From Methanothrix sp. (lineage in GTDB: Archaea; Halobacteriota; Methanosarcinia; Methanotrichales; Methanotrichaceae): DNA of 43,840 nucleotides. The position numbers and the translations under genes were made by a program. How positions within the stretch are numbered: position 1 is the first letter of the stretch; each line of letters starts with the position of its first letter. Below, piece by piece: positions 28,571 to 38,473 of this stretch. The stretch spans positions 1 through 43,840 of the forward strand of contig JANYKI010000128.1 in the NCBI GenBank assembly GCA_025361645.1, in the 5' to 3' direction. The notes beneath the pieces were generated by a model that saw only the letters and a program-made list of their open reading frames with translations, was not told the DNA's origin and made no database searches.

Positions 28571-30121
28571 TCAAACCTTCTTCTGTTCATCTGCGGGATT
28601 CAAGAGCATCAACCGATTAATGGCGCTGACCAGTGCCTCCACGGATGCCATGACTATATCCTCGCGGGCCGATTTGGCGCTGACCCTGCGCCCCCGGTCG
28701 TCCTCTACTCCAATCACCACTTCCGCCAGGGCATCAGCCCCACCGCTTATGGCTTCAATTCTAAAGTCGCAGATGCGAATGGATGTGTCGCACTCCAGGA
28801 GACCCTGCACGGCGTTAACAGCAGCGTCTACCGGCCCTACGCCGATATGGGCGAGAACCCTCTCTTTGCCCCGCACCAGGGCCCTTACCGTTGCCGTGGG
28901 CGTGATGATGTTGCCGGTCATGACCGAGACCTCCCGGAGCACTACAGCCTGGCTTCCTTTGGCTACCTCTCCGATCACCACGTCGGCAATGGTCTGAAGA
29001 TCGATATTAGCGATCTGCTTTCCTTTGTCGCCCAGCTCCTTGATCCTCTCCAGGATCTCCTGGAGCTGCTCCTCGGTGGGCTGGTAGCCTGCCTCCTCCA
29101 GCACTTTGGCCACGGCATGCCGTCCTGTGTGCTTGCCAAGGACAATGCGCCTCTTGTGGCCTACCATCTCCGGAGTCATGATGCCGGGCTCAAAGGTCTT
29201 GCTGTTCTCAATAATTCCTTGGCTGTGAATGCCGCTCTCATGGGAGAAGGCGTTCTCGCCAACTATTGGCGCAGTTATGGGTATCTTAACCTCGGTGAGC
29301 CGCTCTACCAGGCGGGCCGTCTCCACCAGGTATTCCGTCTTTATGCTGGTGCGAGCCCCATAAATGGCGTGCAGACTCATCACCGTCTCGGCTAGGTTGG
29401 CGTTGCCGGCCCTCTCGCCGAGACCATTTACGCAGACCTGCACCTCTCGGGCCCCTGCCTCCACTGCCGCCAAGCTATTGGCCACGGCCAGGCCGAAGTC
29501 ATTGTGGCAGTGCACATCGACCACCATATTGACATCATCGCAGATATCCTTGACAAAACGGTAGAAGGCAGAAGGAGCTGCTACTCCCACCGTGTCAGGG
29601 ATGTTGATGATATCGCAGTGCACCTCCTGCACTGCCCGGAAGATGCGATGCAAAAACTGCGGCGAAGTGCGAGTGGCGTCCATGGCAGAGAAGAGACATG
29701 TTCTGCCGTTGTCCTTGACAAACTGCACCGTCTCCATAGCTCCGGCCACAATCTCGTCGTGGCTCTTCTTAATGGTATGAGCTATCTGGATGTCGGAGGT
29801 GGGAACGAAGACGTGCACCATGCCCACATCGGCATCAAGGCAGGCCTGGACATCCTTTTTCACAATGCGGGAGAGGCCGCAGACCTGGGCCCGGAGGCCC
29901 TCTCTGGCGATCTGCCGGACACTGTCAAACTCGCCCTTGGAGGATACGGGAAATCCTGCCTCGATAACATTCACACCGAGTTTATCAAGCTGCCTGGCGA
30001 TCTTGAGCTTTTCGTCCAGGGTGAGAGATACGCCTGGAGTCTGCTCGCCATCCCTAAGTGTGGTGTCAAAAATGCAAACTTTTTCATCAACGAGTGAACG
30101 AACGTCGTAGAAGACGATTCC
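28571..30121 (-). CDS. 2-isopropylmalate synthase / (R)-citramalate synthase family protein; start codon unresolved
   Basis: [95 protein letters not shown]. Confidence 0.92.
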   Translation of the reverse strand, partial: GIVFYDVRSLVDEKVCIFDTTLRDGEQTPGVSLTLDEKLKIARQLDKLGVNVIEAGFPVSSKGEFDSVRQIAREGLRAQVCGLSRIVKKDVQACLDADVGMVHVFVPTSDIQIAHTIKKSHDEIVAGAMETVQFVKDNGRTCLFSAMDATRTSPQFLHRIFRAVQEVHCDIINIPDTVGVAAPSAFYRFVKDICDDVNMVVDVHCHNDFGLAVANSLAAVEAGAREVQVCVNGLGERAGNANLAETVMSLHAIYGARTSIKTEYLVETARLVERLTEVKIPITAPIVGENAFSHESGIHSQGIIENSKTFEPGIMTPEMVGHKRRIVLGKHTGRHAVAKVLEEAGYQPTEEQLQEILERIKELGDKGKQIANIDLQTIADVVIGEVAKGSQAVVLREVSVMTGNIITPTATVRALVRGKERVLAHIGVGPVDAAVNAVQGLLECDTSIRICDFRIEAISGGADALAEVVIGVEDDRGRRVSAKSAREDIVMASVEALVSAINRLMLLNPADEQKKV

Positions 30122-30237
30122 CCACAGATGTTTCGTGTGTCGTGTGTGTCATAGATCAAGCATAGCATGCATAGCTATAAAACTTTTGCCGCCCAAGGGG
30201 TAGAGATATTTACCCCTTCGTTAAAGAAAGGCTCTCT

Positions 30238-30912
30238 ATGAAACTTGCAATTACTATTATCGCGGTGCTGACGGCGATATATGTTCTGCCGGCAATGGGA
30301 GAATCGGCACAGTTCTGGTCCAATCAGGCAAATGGGTACTTCATCTCGGGCGACTTTGAAAAAGCAGCTGCAAGCTATGACAAGGCCCTGGAGCTGGAGC
30401 CGAACAGCGCGGACCTGTGGAATAATAAGGGAAAGGTCCTAGGCATGATGGGCCGCTTTGACGATGCCATCTCTTGTTTTGATAAATCGCTTGCTATCAA
30501 CACCTCCAATCCCGAGTCTTTAAACCTGAAAGCAATTGCACTCTCCCGGGGATTAAATAGAAACCGTGAGGCTCTTACCATCTTTGACCAGATCCTGCAG
30601 ACAAATCCCTCTTATTTTGATGCCTGGATAGGAATGGGCATGGCTCTGGCCAATGAAGGCAGCCTTTCCGGCTCCCTGGAATGCTTTGAAAAAGCCACAG
30701 AAATCAAGCCTCAAGATCCCACCGCCTGGAATAACAAAGGTGTCGTCCTCCGGCAAATGGAAAGATATCAGGATGCTTTGACCTGCTTCAACAAAGCACT
30801 CACCATCGACTCTGCCAATGAGGCTGCCCAGCAGAACCGGGAGTTAACCCTGCAAGACATGGATCAGCAACCACAGGCAACTCCAAGCATGAGCACGCAA
30901 GATATGATGTAG
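30238..30912 (+). CDS. Secreted TPR protein
   Basis: Signal peptide, then TPR units (NSADLWNNKGKVLGMMGRFDDAISCFDKSLAI). Confidence 0.88.
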   Translation: MKLAITIIAVLTAIYVLPAMGESAQFWSNQANGYFISGDFEKAAASYDKALELEPNSADLWNNKGKVLGMMGRFDDAISCFDKSLAINTSNPESLNLKAIALSRGLNRNREALTIFDQILQTNPSYFDAWIGMGMALANEGSLSGSLECFEKATEIKPQDPTAWNNKGVVLRQMERYQDALTCFNKALTIDSANEAAQQNRELTLQDMDQQPQATPSMSTQDMM

Positions 30913-31034
30913 GCCGGCAAGATCTATTTTTTTAAGCTGCATCTATTTCTGGGTAGCCCATTATTTTTAAACGCAATATCGGGCAATAGCTTAAAATAAA
31001 TGTTCGACAATCATCGATATGAGGTGTTGGGTAA

Positions 31035-31529
31035 GTGTTCAAGCTGATCTATCTGATGGTCGCGGCATTCGCTCTTATTTCCGGAGTGCAAGGCATGCCC
31101 CTGGGCTTTGCCGAGGCCATGAACAACGCCGGCCAAAAAGATATCCTCACCGTCAAAAATTATGATACCGGCGCGTCATTGACCGAATCTTACACTGACA
31201 TCGAGCACCTGGAGAGAAATACACAGGTCAATACCGGAGCTTATGGGACGCAATCTGATGCCAATGGGACAGATGCCGGCAGTCGCAACTTCAGCCCAGC
31301 ATGGAACCCTGCCGGCGGTCTTGAGGCCAGCATCAACTCTAATGTCATAGGCAAGGCCTACATCGCCTGGCAATCAATTGATCCGAGCGTCTCAAGCATT
31401 GGCCGTCATCAGCTCTTAGGCCGCAGCGTGGAGGAGCTGACCGGAGTATTCTCCATTGAGAAGTTCATACAGCTTTGGTCCCAAAGCCGTCCTGGGGAGA
31501 TAAGCGTGGACTGGCTGCCCTGCTCTTGA
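31035..31529 (+). CDS. Hypothetical secreted protein
   Basis: Signal-peptide-like N-terminus MFKLIYLMVAAFALISGVQG. Confidence 0.6.
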   Translation: MFKLIYLMVAAFALISGVQGMPLGFAEAMNNAGQKDILTVKNYDTGASLTESYTDIEHLERNTQVNTGAYGTQSDANGTDAGSRNFSPAWNPAGGLEASINSNVIGKAYIAWQSIDPSVSSIGRHQLLGRSVEELTGVFSIEKFIQLWSQSRPGEISVDWLPCS

Positions 31530-31636
31530 ACCACGAGCTTTCTATTAAACTTTGTTATTTTTTATATACTATCATCAAAAAGAAAGTTATTAATAGCCCG
31601 CAAACGAACCATTGGTGTACCAGGGGGATTTTAGCT

Positions 31637-32128
31637 TTGGAGGTTCTGATTAAGAGATCTGCGCGACGCAAGAAGACCATCCAGGCCAGGATGGTGGGAG
31701 GAAAGATGGAGGTTTTGGCACCGGCCTCTATCTCAGACGCCGTTTTGCAGGGTCACATCGAAAAACTGCGCTCTAAACTGGAGGGGCGGGTCTATCCGAA
31801 GGATGACGTCCATCTGCATGAAAGAGCCTGCCTTCTAAACAGCAGATACTTTCAAGGGGTTTTGATCTGGAACAGCATCCAGTACTCCACAAACCAGGAG
31901 CGAAGGCGCGGGTCGTGCAACTGTACCGCCCGGACCATTCGCATCAGCAGCAAGCTGGCCAGTCTTCCCCAATGGGTTGAGGATTATGTGATTGTGCACG
32001 AGCTTGCCCACCTTCTTGAACCTAATCACGGCAAGAGGTTCAAGGCACTGGTACGTAGATACCCCCTGGCGGAAAGAGCCATCGGATTTCTCATAGCAAT
32101 CGAGATGCAATTGGAGGTTAGACGATGA
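31637..32128 (+). CDS. YgjP/WLM-like metallopeptidase (DUF45)
   Basis: YVIVHELAHLLEPNHGKRFKALVRRYPLAERA (HExxH...H). Confidence 0.88.
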   Translation: MEVLIKRSARRKKTIQARMVGGKMEVLAPASISDAVLQGHIEKLRSKLEGRVYPKDDVHLHERACLLNSRYFQGVLIWNSIQYSTNQERRRGSCNCTARTIRISSKLASLPQWVEDYVIVHELAHLLEPNHGKRFKALVRRYPLAERAIGFLIAIEMQLEVRR

Positions 32129-34161
32129 AAAACTTTCTTATTATTATCATTTTTGCTATCCTGCTGGCGTCTTTGGGTGGCGCGGATACGAAGGCAGGAG
32201 AGCAGAATAGGAATAACAGTTCTCTTATTTCCCGGGATCTGCTCTTTGGTAATCCGGACCGGATTACCACCAGAATCAGCCCAGACGGCTCGAAGCTGGC
32301 CTTTCTGGCCCCGAAAGCGGGAGTGCTCAATGTTTGGGTGGGTGGGGCAGATATGCCAAAGACGGCAAAGCCTGTGACCAATGACACCTATCGCGGCATT
32401 AGAAGCTACACCTGGGCTTACACCAACCAGCATATCCTCTACCTGCAAGATGGCAATGGAGACGAGAACTGGCGCATTTACAGCGTTAATCTAAGTAGCG
32501 GCAAGATCTTAGACCTCACGCCTTTTGAGGGCGTCCGGGCCGATATCCGGGCTCTTAGCCCCAAGCACCCAGAGGAAGCTATCATCGGCCTCAATAGGCG
32601 TGACCCTGAGTATCATGACCTCTACCGGCTCAATATCGAGACCGGCAACATGACACTTATCCTGGAGAATAGAGAGTTCTCCGGCTTTGAGATCGATAAC
32701 GACTTCCAGGTGAGGCTGGCCAGCAATATGACGGCAGACGGCGGAAGTGAGGTATTCATGCCCGCCGAAAACGGCAGTTGGGAGACCTTCCAGAAGATCG
32801 AGATGGAAGATGTCCTCACCACCGGCTTTTCCGGATTTAATAAGATAAATGATCAGATTTACCTTATCGACAGCAGGGGCAGAAATACGGCTGCTCTTTA
32901 TGCCCTCAATCTGCATACGAAAGAGAGCTATTTTTTGGCAGAGGACCCCAAATCGGACCTCACGAGCATGATGATTCATCCCACGGAGAAGAATGTGCAG
33001 GCGGTGGCATTTTACTACGATCGGATACAGTGGAAGATCCTGGACCCATCCATAGAGCCGGATATCGATCTCTTGCATAGTGTGGAGGAAGGGGATATGT
33101 CGATAGTAAGCCGCAACCTGGACGATAAAGTATGGATTGTCGTTTTCACCAGGGACAATGGACCGTCGCGCTACTACCATTATGACCACGATAAGATGCG
33201 GGCCTCTTTCCTCTTCACGGACAGGGAGTTGCTGGCGGGACTGCCGTTAGCCAAAATGATTCCTGCCGTCATAAAATCGCGCGACGGCCTGGACCTGGTC
33301 TGCTACTACACCTTGCCCCTGCAAAGCGATGAGAATGGCGATGGACGGCCGGAAAAGCCGCTACCAATGGTTTTGTACGTGCACGGCGGCCCCTGGGCCC
33401 GCGACTACTGGGGGCTTGATCCCATTCACCAGTGGCTGGCCAACCGGGGCTACGCCGTTTTGAGCGTCAACTTCCGCGGCTCTACCGGTCTGGGCAAGAA
33501 TTTCATCAATGCGGGAAATCTGGAGTGGGGCAAGAAGATGCATGACGACCTCATCGATGCTGTCAATTGGTCCGTGCAGCAAAAAATCGCCGATCCCAAG
33601 AAGATTGCCATCATGGGAGGAAGCTACGGCGGCTATGCTGCTCTGGCCGGCTTAACCTTCACTCCTGGCATCTTTGCCTGTGCTGTGGACATCGTGGGCC
33701 CCTCCAACTTGATAACGCTCCTGGAGACCATTCCGCCCTACTGGAAGCCGGAGATAGAGCAGTTCACCAAGAGGGTGGGCGATTTTCGGACGGAGCCGGG
33801 CAGAAAGCTGCTACAAGAACGCTCACCCCTTAATTCTGTAACGCGAATTGAGCGGCCCCTGCTTATCGGCCAGGGAGCCAACGATCCTCGCGTCAAGCAG
33901 AATGAGTCCGACCAGATCGTCAAAGCCATGCAGGCCAAGGGCCTTCCTGTGACTTACGTGCTTTACGGCGACGAGGGTCATGGATTTGCCCGTCCCGAGA
34001 ACAGGCTTTCCTTCTACGCCATAGCCGAGGCATTTTTGGCCGAGCACCTGGGCGGCAGATTCCAGCCCATCGGCCAGGACTTTGCAGGATCTAATCTTAC
34101 CGTGCCCGCCGGAGCAGGGGAGGTTCCAGGCCTGGCGGAGGCTCTGGGCGGCGGATCCTAA
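32125..34161 (+). CDS. S9-family (prolyl oligopeptidase-like) peptidase
   Basis: LYVHGGPWARDYWG, IAIMGGSYGGYAALAGLTFTP, GANDPRVKQNESDQIVKAMQAKG, YGDEGHGFARPENR. Confidence 0.95.
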   Translation: MKNFLIIIIFAILLASLGGADTKAGEQNRNNSSLISRDLLFGNPDRITTRISPDGSKLAFLAPKAGVLNVWVGGADMPKTAKPVTNDTYRGIRSYTWAYTNQHILYLQDGNGDENWRIYSVNLSSGKILDLTPFEGVRADIRALSPKHPEEAIIGLNRRDPEYHDLYRLNIETGNMTLILENREFSGFEIDNDFQVRLASNMTADGGSEVFMPAENGSWETFQKIEMEDVLTTGFSGFNKINDQIYLIDSRGRNTAALYALNLHTKESYFLAEDPKSDLTSMMIHPTEKNVQAVAFYYDRIQWKILDPSIEPDIDLLHSVEEGDMSIVSRNLDDKVWIVVFTRDNGPSRYYHYDHDKMRASFLFTDRELLAGLPLAKMIPAVIKSRDGLDLVCYYTLPLQSDENGDGRPEKPLPMVLYVHGGPWARDYWGLDPIHQWLANRGYAVLSVNFRGSTGLGKNFINAGNLEWGKKMHDDLIDAVNWSVQQKIADPKKIAIMGGSYGGYAALAGLTFTPGIFACAVDIVGPSNLITLLETIPPYWKPEIEQFTKRVGDFRTEPGRKLLQERSPLNSVTRIERPLLIGQGANDPRVKQNESDQIVKAMQAKGLPVTYVLYGDEGHGFARPENRLSFYAIAEAFLAEHLGGRFQPIGQDFAGSNLTVPAGAGEVPGLAEALGGGS

Positions 34162-34180
34162 TTTTTTTTCTACTTGCGAT

Positions 34181-34486
34181 TCATCCTTTTTCGGCCAGAG
34201 CCTGGAAGTATCCGCTCATGACGCAAACCGCATCCGCAGGTCCAACTTGCTCGAACTGCTCGCAGGGCGATCCCCGGTAGCAGGGCAGGTGGTGGATGGT
34301 GCAAACGGCCAGACAGCCATCCTGGCCAGCCTGGGAGGCAAGATGGGGGCATCTCTCTCCAGCGGGCTTGAGGATCATGGCCTCTTTATCATCGGATTCG
34401 ATGCTGCCGTCTTCCAGAATGGAAAAAGGGTTGACGACAAAAATATCCAGATGAAGGCAGCACTGGCCGCAGCGTAGGCAGATCAT
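34181..34486 (-). CDS. YkgJ-like Cys-cluster protein
   Basis: MICLRCGQCCLHLDIFV...CPHLASQAGQDGCLAVCTIHHLPCYRGSPCEQF. Confidence 0.8.
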   Translation of the reverse strand: MICLRCGQCCLHLDIFVVNPFSILEDGSIESDDKEAMILKPAGERCPHLASQAGQDGCLAVCTIHHLPCYRGSPCEQFEQVGPADAVCVMSGYFQALAEKG

Positions 34487-34540
34487 GGTCGCAATGTCGG
34501 ATGGGCGTCTTTATTAATTACAATTGCGATTGGTGATATC

Positions 34541-35104
34541 ATGAGAATAATAGTTCCCCTGGCAGAGGGCTTCGAGGAGATCGAAGCGATTTGCGTTATC
34601 GACATTTTGCGACGAGCCGATGTGGAAGTTGTGACGGCGGGATTGAAAGAAGGACTGGTGGAGGGCTCTCATAAAATCAAGGTGCTGCCTGACACCACAC
34701 TGGAAAAAATCGACTACCGGGACTTCGACGGGCTGGTCCTGCCCGGAGGCGCACCGGGTTTTATCAATCTGGGAAATGATGAGCGCATCCTAAACATGGC
34801 ACGTGAGATGGATCGAGCGGGAAAAATTGTCGCGGCGATATGCGCGGCTCCCTCGGTTCTCATCAAGGCCGGTGTCCTGCAGGGCCGCAGGGCCACGGTC
34901 AGCCCTTCGGGCAAGGCCCAGGTGGAGGCCTGCGCATACTTTAGTGAAGAGCGGGTGGTAGTGGACGGCAACCTCATCACCAGCCGCTCGCCGGGAACGG
35001 CCCTGGAGTTTGCCTTGAAGCTGGTGGAGGTGCTGGTGGGAAAGGAAAAAATGCAGGAGGTCAAGGCGCAGACGATGGCCGTCTGCCTTATCGGAAAATT
35101 TTAA
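34541..35104 (+). CDS. DJ-1/PfpI family protein
   Basis: MRIIVPLAEGFEEIEAICVIDILRRADVEVVTAGL; GLVLPGGAPG; VAAICAAPSVLIKAG. Confidence 0.94.
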   Translation: MRIIVPLAEGFEEIEAICVIDILRRADVEVVTAGLKEGLVEGSHKIKVLPDTTLEKIDYRDFDGLVLPGGAPGFINLGNDERILNMAREMDRAGKIVAAICAAPSVLIKAGVLQGRRATVSPSGKAQVEACAYFSEERVVVDGNLITSRSPGTALEFALKLVEVLVGKEKMQEVKAQTMAVCLIGKF

Positions 35105-35131
35105 AGCGGAGAGCAAAATGAAGGCCATCTA

Positions 35132-35776
35132 ATGAGAATCTCGGTAATCCTCGCCCACCCCCGTCCGGGAAGCTTCAATCACGCCATCGCCAAGGCATCA
35201 GTGCAAATGCTTATGCAAAACGGCCATCAAGTCGCTTTTCATGACCTCTACTTGGAATCCTTTGATCCCATCCTTCGCTCTGCAGAGATTGCCAAAGATG
35301 CGCCGCTTGACGACATGATCCGGGTTCACTGCCAGGAAACAGCAATGGCAGACGGGATAATAATAATTCATCCCAATTGGTGGGGCATGCCTCCTGCCAT
35401 CCTCAAAGGCTGGGTGGACAGGGTCATGCGGCCAGGTATTGCCTATGAGTTCCTGGAAGGCGATAGCGGCGAGGGAACGCCTCGCGGACGGCTTTTGGCC
35501 AGGCGGGCAATCGTCTTCAACACCTCCAACACCCTTCCGAAGAGGGAGCAAAACGCTTTTGGCGATCCTCTGCAGACGATTTGGAAGAACTGCATCTTCG
35601 GGTTATGTGGCGACATAGACTTTCACCGCAAGACCTATAACGTGGTAGTGACCAGTACTTATGAACAGCGAGCAGCCTGGTTGGATGATGTCCGGGCGAT
35701 AGTTGACGAAAATTTTCCAGGATTGAAGCTTGTCGCCACCTTATCAAGTGACTGGTTCAAGTCGATTACGGAGTAG
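35132..35776 (+). CDS. NAD(P)H oxidoreductase, flavodoxin-like fold
   Basis: ISVILAHPRPGSFNHAIAKASVQML; IIIHPNWWGMPPAILKGWVDRVMRPGIAYEF. Confidence 0.93.
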   Translation: MRISVILAHPRPGSFNHAIAKASVQMLMQNGHQVAFHDLYLESFDPILRSAEIAKDAPLDDMIRVHCQETAMADGIIIIHPNWWGMPPAILKGWVDRVMRPGIAYEFLEGDSGEGTPRGRLLARRAIVFNTSNTLPKREQNAFGDPLQTIWKNCIFGLCGDIDFHRKTYNVVVTSTYEQRAAWLDDVRAIVDENFPGLKLVATLSSDWFKSITE

Positions 35777-35899
35777 TCGAGCATTTGACTTTGGCCCATA
35801 GTCCAGTCTTACTCCGTGACCGTCATTTTCGTCTTGTCCCCCACGGCTTTGAAGTAGAACTACCTGCAAGAAAATAGATATACTAGAAGGAGATTGGCA

Positions 35900-35974
35900 A
35901 TGAAGGCATCAAGTGGCATATACCGGGCGGCTCGGACGGCCCTAGATATCGAAACCCTGGTCCGCGGCAGATGA
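35900..35974 (+). CDS. Micro-ORF 1, 24 aa (MKASSGIYRAARTALDIETLVRGR)
   Basis: ATG preceded by AGAAGGAGATTGGCA (SD-like). Confidence 0.5.
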   Translation: MKASSGIYRAARTALDIETLVRGR

Positions 35975-35978
35975 TGAT

Positions 35979-36065
35979 ATGGCTGACAAAAACCGAAGCC
36001 CAGGCAAAAGCAAAAAAGCGATGACAAAAAAGGCAAAGCTAAAAAAGAAGGAAGTGAAATCATGA
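35979..36065 (+). CDS. Micro-ORF 2, 28 aa, Lys-rich (MADKNRSPGKSKKAMTKKAKLKKKEVKS)
   Basis: Starts 4 nt after the micro-ORF 1 stop; ends in an ATGA overlap. Confidence 0.45.
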   Translation: MADKNRSPGKSKKAMTKKAKLKKKEVKS

Positions 36066-36199
36066 GTGAAGCTAGAGACCGAAAAATGAAACGCGAGCGC
36101 AGATTCGAAATGCAAAAGGCCGAAAAAGTCTTGCGAGCGTGCAGGAGCAGGAGAGGCTATGAGCTCTTTCAAGAGCCAGAGAAAAAAAAGCCAAAATAG
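36062..36199 (+). CDS. Micro-ORF 3, 45 aa, basic (MSEARDRKMKRERRFEMQKAEKVLRACRSRRGYELFQEPEKKKPK)
   Basis: ATGA overlap with micro-ORF 2; AGAAGGAAGTGAA SD-like sequence upstream. Confidence 0.5.
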   Translation: MSEARDRKMKRERRFEMQKAEKVLRACRSRRGYELFQEPEKKKPK

Positions 36200-36389
36200 G
36201 GGCAATTTGGGCGAATCTTCTTTTTTTTGCTGATTACTTTCGCCTCGCTTTTGGAAATTTTTAATGGCATTATGACAGCAGCGGCCTTATTGCCACGACG
36301 TATTGGCAGTTGATCGAGTCTTGCGGGCTACCGGAAACAGCGCCAGGCAGCCGCGGGGCCGCGCTCCTCGCCAATCGGGTCCCGGCTGC

Positions 36390-37060
36390 TGCTCGTGGCC
36401 GCCGCCTGTGGGCCAGACCGTCCGGACTTGCCGTCGTTGTCAGGGCGGGTTGGCTTGCCTGGCGGGGACTCGGGGGCTGGAGGCCCGGTCGGGCCGAGAT
36501 CACGGGTTCACGCGAAGGCGCGTAGGCGCGAAGTTCCGATGAGAAAAGGACAATTTTTCGCCAGAGCCCTCGGGCCGCGTCAGTGGAGAAGCAAGGCCTT
36601 CGGTTTGCTATTACTATTAGCTGATAATTATATCTAGCAACTACGGACCAAACCACAAAGGCACGAAGGCACAAAGGACGCGCAAAGATTCGAGGCAGTC
36701 TCCAGCTTTGCATTCCTTGTGGTCTGTGGGCTAGCCTCGCCTGGTTGCCGCTCGACCGTGGCTGCCCTGGGAAGCGGGCTGCGTTCGTGGCCTGCCGCCA
36801 GTGGGCCCAGCCTTGGCTGCGCCGCTCGTCCGGACGGGCTGGCCCGCATGTGCACGCGCTCGCACTCGGGGGCGGAAGGCCCGGTCGGGCCTGAGGAGCC
36901 CGGCGGAGCTGGCGTTCGGCTGAGGCGGCTTCTTTTGGGGGGCAGGATTTTGGAGACGAGAGCGGTCTGTTATTATTAATAGCAGAAAATTATACACTAA
37001 CAACTAACGATCTCACCACAAAGCTCACAGAGCGCACAAAGGACGCACAAAGACGCTTAA
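36390..37060. repeat. Degenerate tandem duplication of a non-coding element (GC-rich block, AT-rich block, ACCACAAAG...CACAAAGGACGC block)
   Basis: TCGGGGGCTGGAGGCCCGGTCGGGCC at 36470 vs TCGGGGGCGGAAGGCCCGGTCGGGCC at 36866; ACCACAAAGGCACGAAGGCACAAAGGACGCGCAAAGA (~36652) vs ACCACAAAGCTCACAGAGCGCACAAAGGACGCACAAAGA (~37015). Confidence 0.65.
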
Positions 37061-37209
37061 AAAATCTCTGTGACAGACCAGGTAGACGCTGAGCTTGGCA
37101 TATTTCGCTCATCTAGCTTTTTCGGATGCATGTCATGGTCCTGTGCAAGTCGTGCAAAAGCTTTTTCCGCCCGCTGGCTGCAAAGGAGGCCTCGGCAGGA
37201 TAACAATAA

Positions 37210-38472
37210 ATGAGCGCAATATCTTTTGAGATCTTAAGGCAGGATAAAGAGACACATGCCAGGCTGGGGCTGATTAAAACCAGACGAGGAGATATAGAAA
37301 CGCCCTACCTGGTTCCGGTGGCAACAATGGGCAGCGTGAGAGCTTTGGGCTCCGACGATCTGCAGAGTTTAGGCGTGCAGTGCACCCTTGCCAATACCTA
37401 CCATCTTCACCTGAATCCGGGCGATGAGCTGATCGCAAGGCTCGGTGGGCTGCACCGGTTCATGGGGTTTGACCGGCCCATGTTCACCGATTCCGGCGGC
37501 TTTCAGGCCTTTTCTTTAGGCTTTGCCAGAGAGCATAACATCAGCAAGATCGGCAACATCTTCCCGCAAGATTACAGAAAAAAATATGATGATAAGGAAA
37601 ATGGGAGCACGTTAGGCATAGGCTGCAGGGAAAACGAAAACGTAAGGCCTAAGGAGAATTTGACCAAGATCACAGATGAGGGCATCTCCTTCAAGTCCCT
37701 TGCCGACGGAGCCTGGCATTTCTTGAATGCGGAAAAGTCGATGAAGATTCAGTCCAATCTCGGAACAGATATCATCATGGCATTTGACGAATGCACTTCA
37801 CCCCTCTCGGATTACGATTACACCAAGAAAGCCATGATAAGGACCCATAATTGGGCAGAAGAGTCCATTCGATACCACGATAAAAATCAAGCTCTTTATG
37901 GCATAATCCAGGGAGGCTGGTTTGATGACCTAAGAAAGGAAAGCACACAGGCCATCACTGAAAAGCCTTTTGACGGCATCGCCATTGGAGGCTCGCTGGG
38001 AAACAGCAAGCATGATATGCATCAGGTCCTGGACTGGACCATTCCCAGACTGGATGACGACCGGCCGCGCCATCTCTTAGGCATAGGCGAAATCGACGAC
38101 ATATTTGAATGCGTGGCGCGAGGAATAGATACCTTCGACTGCGTCTCTCCCACCAGAATCGCTCGCCGGGGAAGCCTCTTGCTCTCGCCGCAAGCGGGTG
38201 GATCGCAGGAGAACAAGTTCCACATAAATATCAAAAATTTGCAATTCAAAGAGGACTGCCGGCCCGTCGATCCCAACTGCTCCTGCTCGACCTGCTGCAC
38301 CTACTCACGAGCCTACCTTCGCCATCTTTATGTCTCTCGGGAGCTGTCCTACTTCCGGTTGGCCACGCTTCATAATCTCCATTTTATGCTCCGCTTCATG
38401 GAAGAGATCAGGGAAAGCTTAAGAACAGGGACATTTGCGCAGCTTAAAGATAAATGGCTGAAAGAGATTTAG
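37210..38472 (+). CDS. tgt: Bacterial-type tRNA-guanine transglycosylase
   Basis: MFTDSGGFQAFSLG, ALYGIIQGGWFDDLRKES, AIGGSLGNSKHDMHQVLDWTIP, FDCVSPTRIARRG, zinc site NCSCSTCCTYSRAYLRHLY. Confidence 0.95.
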   Translation: MSAISFEILRQDKETHARLGLIKTRRGDIETPYLVPVATMGSVRALGSDDLQSLGVQCTLANTYHLHLNPGDELIARLGGLHRFMGFDRPMFTDSGGFQAFSLGFAREHNISKIGNIFPQDYRKKYDDKENGSTLGIGCRENENVRPKENLTKITDEGISFKSLADGAWHFLNAEKSMKIQSNLGTDIIMAFDECTSPLSDYDYTKKAMIRTHNWAEESIRYHDKNQALYGIIQGGWFDDLRKESTQAITEKPFDGIAIGGSLGNSKHDMHQVLDWTIPRLDDDRPRHLLGIGEIDDIFECVARGIDTFDCVSPTRIARRGSLLLSPQAGGSQENKFHINIKNLQFKEDCRPVDPNCSCSTCCTYSRAYLRHLYVSRELSYFRLATLHNLHFMLRFMEEIRESLRTGTFAQLKDKWLKEI

Positions 38473-38473
38473 A

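Noticed and set aside
28556-28582. Inverted repeat AAGAAGG-N13-CCTTCTT between convergent genes
   Set aside because: Short stem with a long loop overlapping the synthase stop codon; could be a bidirectional terminator, but evidence is insufficient.
28847-30097. Long plus-strand ORFs opposite the isopropylmalate-synthase-family gene
   Set aside because: Antisense shadows of a clearly conserved gene.
36270-37003. Several ORFs in the GC-rich region
   Set aside because: Low-complexity, present on both strands and in overlapping frames, with no recognisable motifs; better explained by the degenerate duplicated element.
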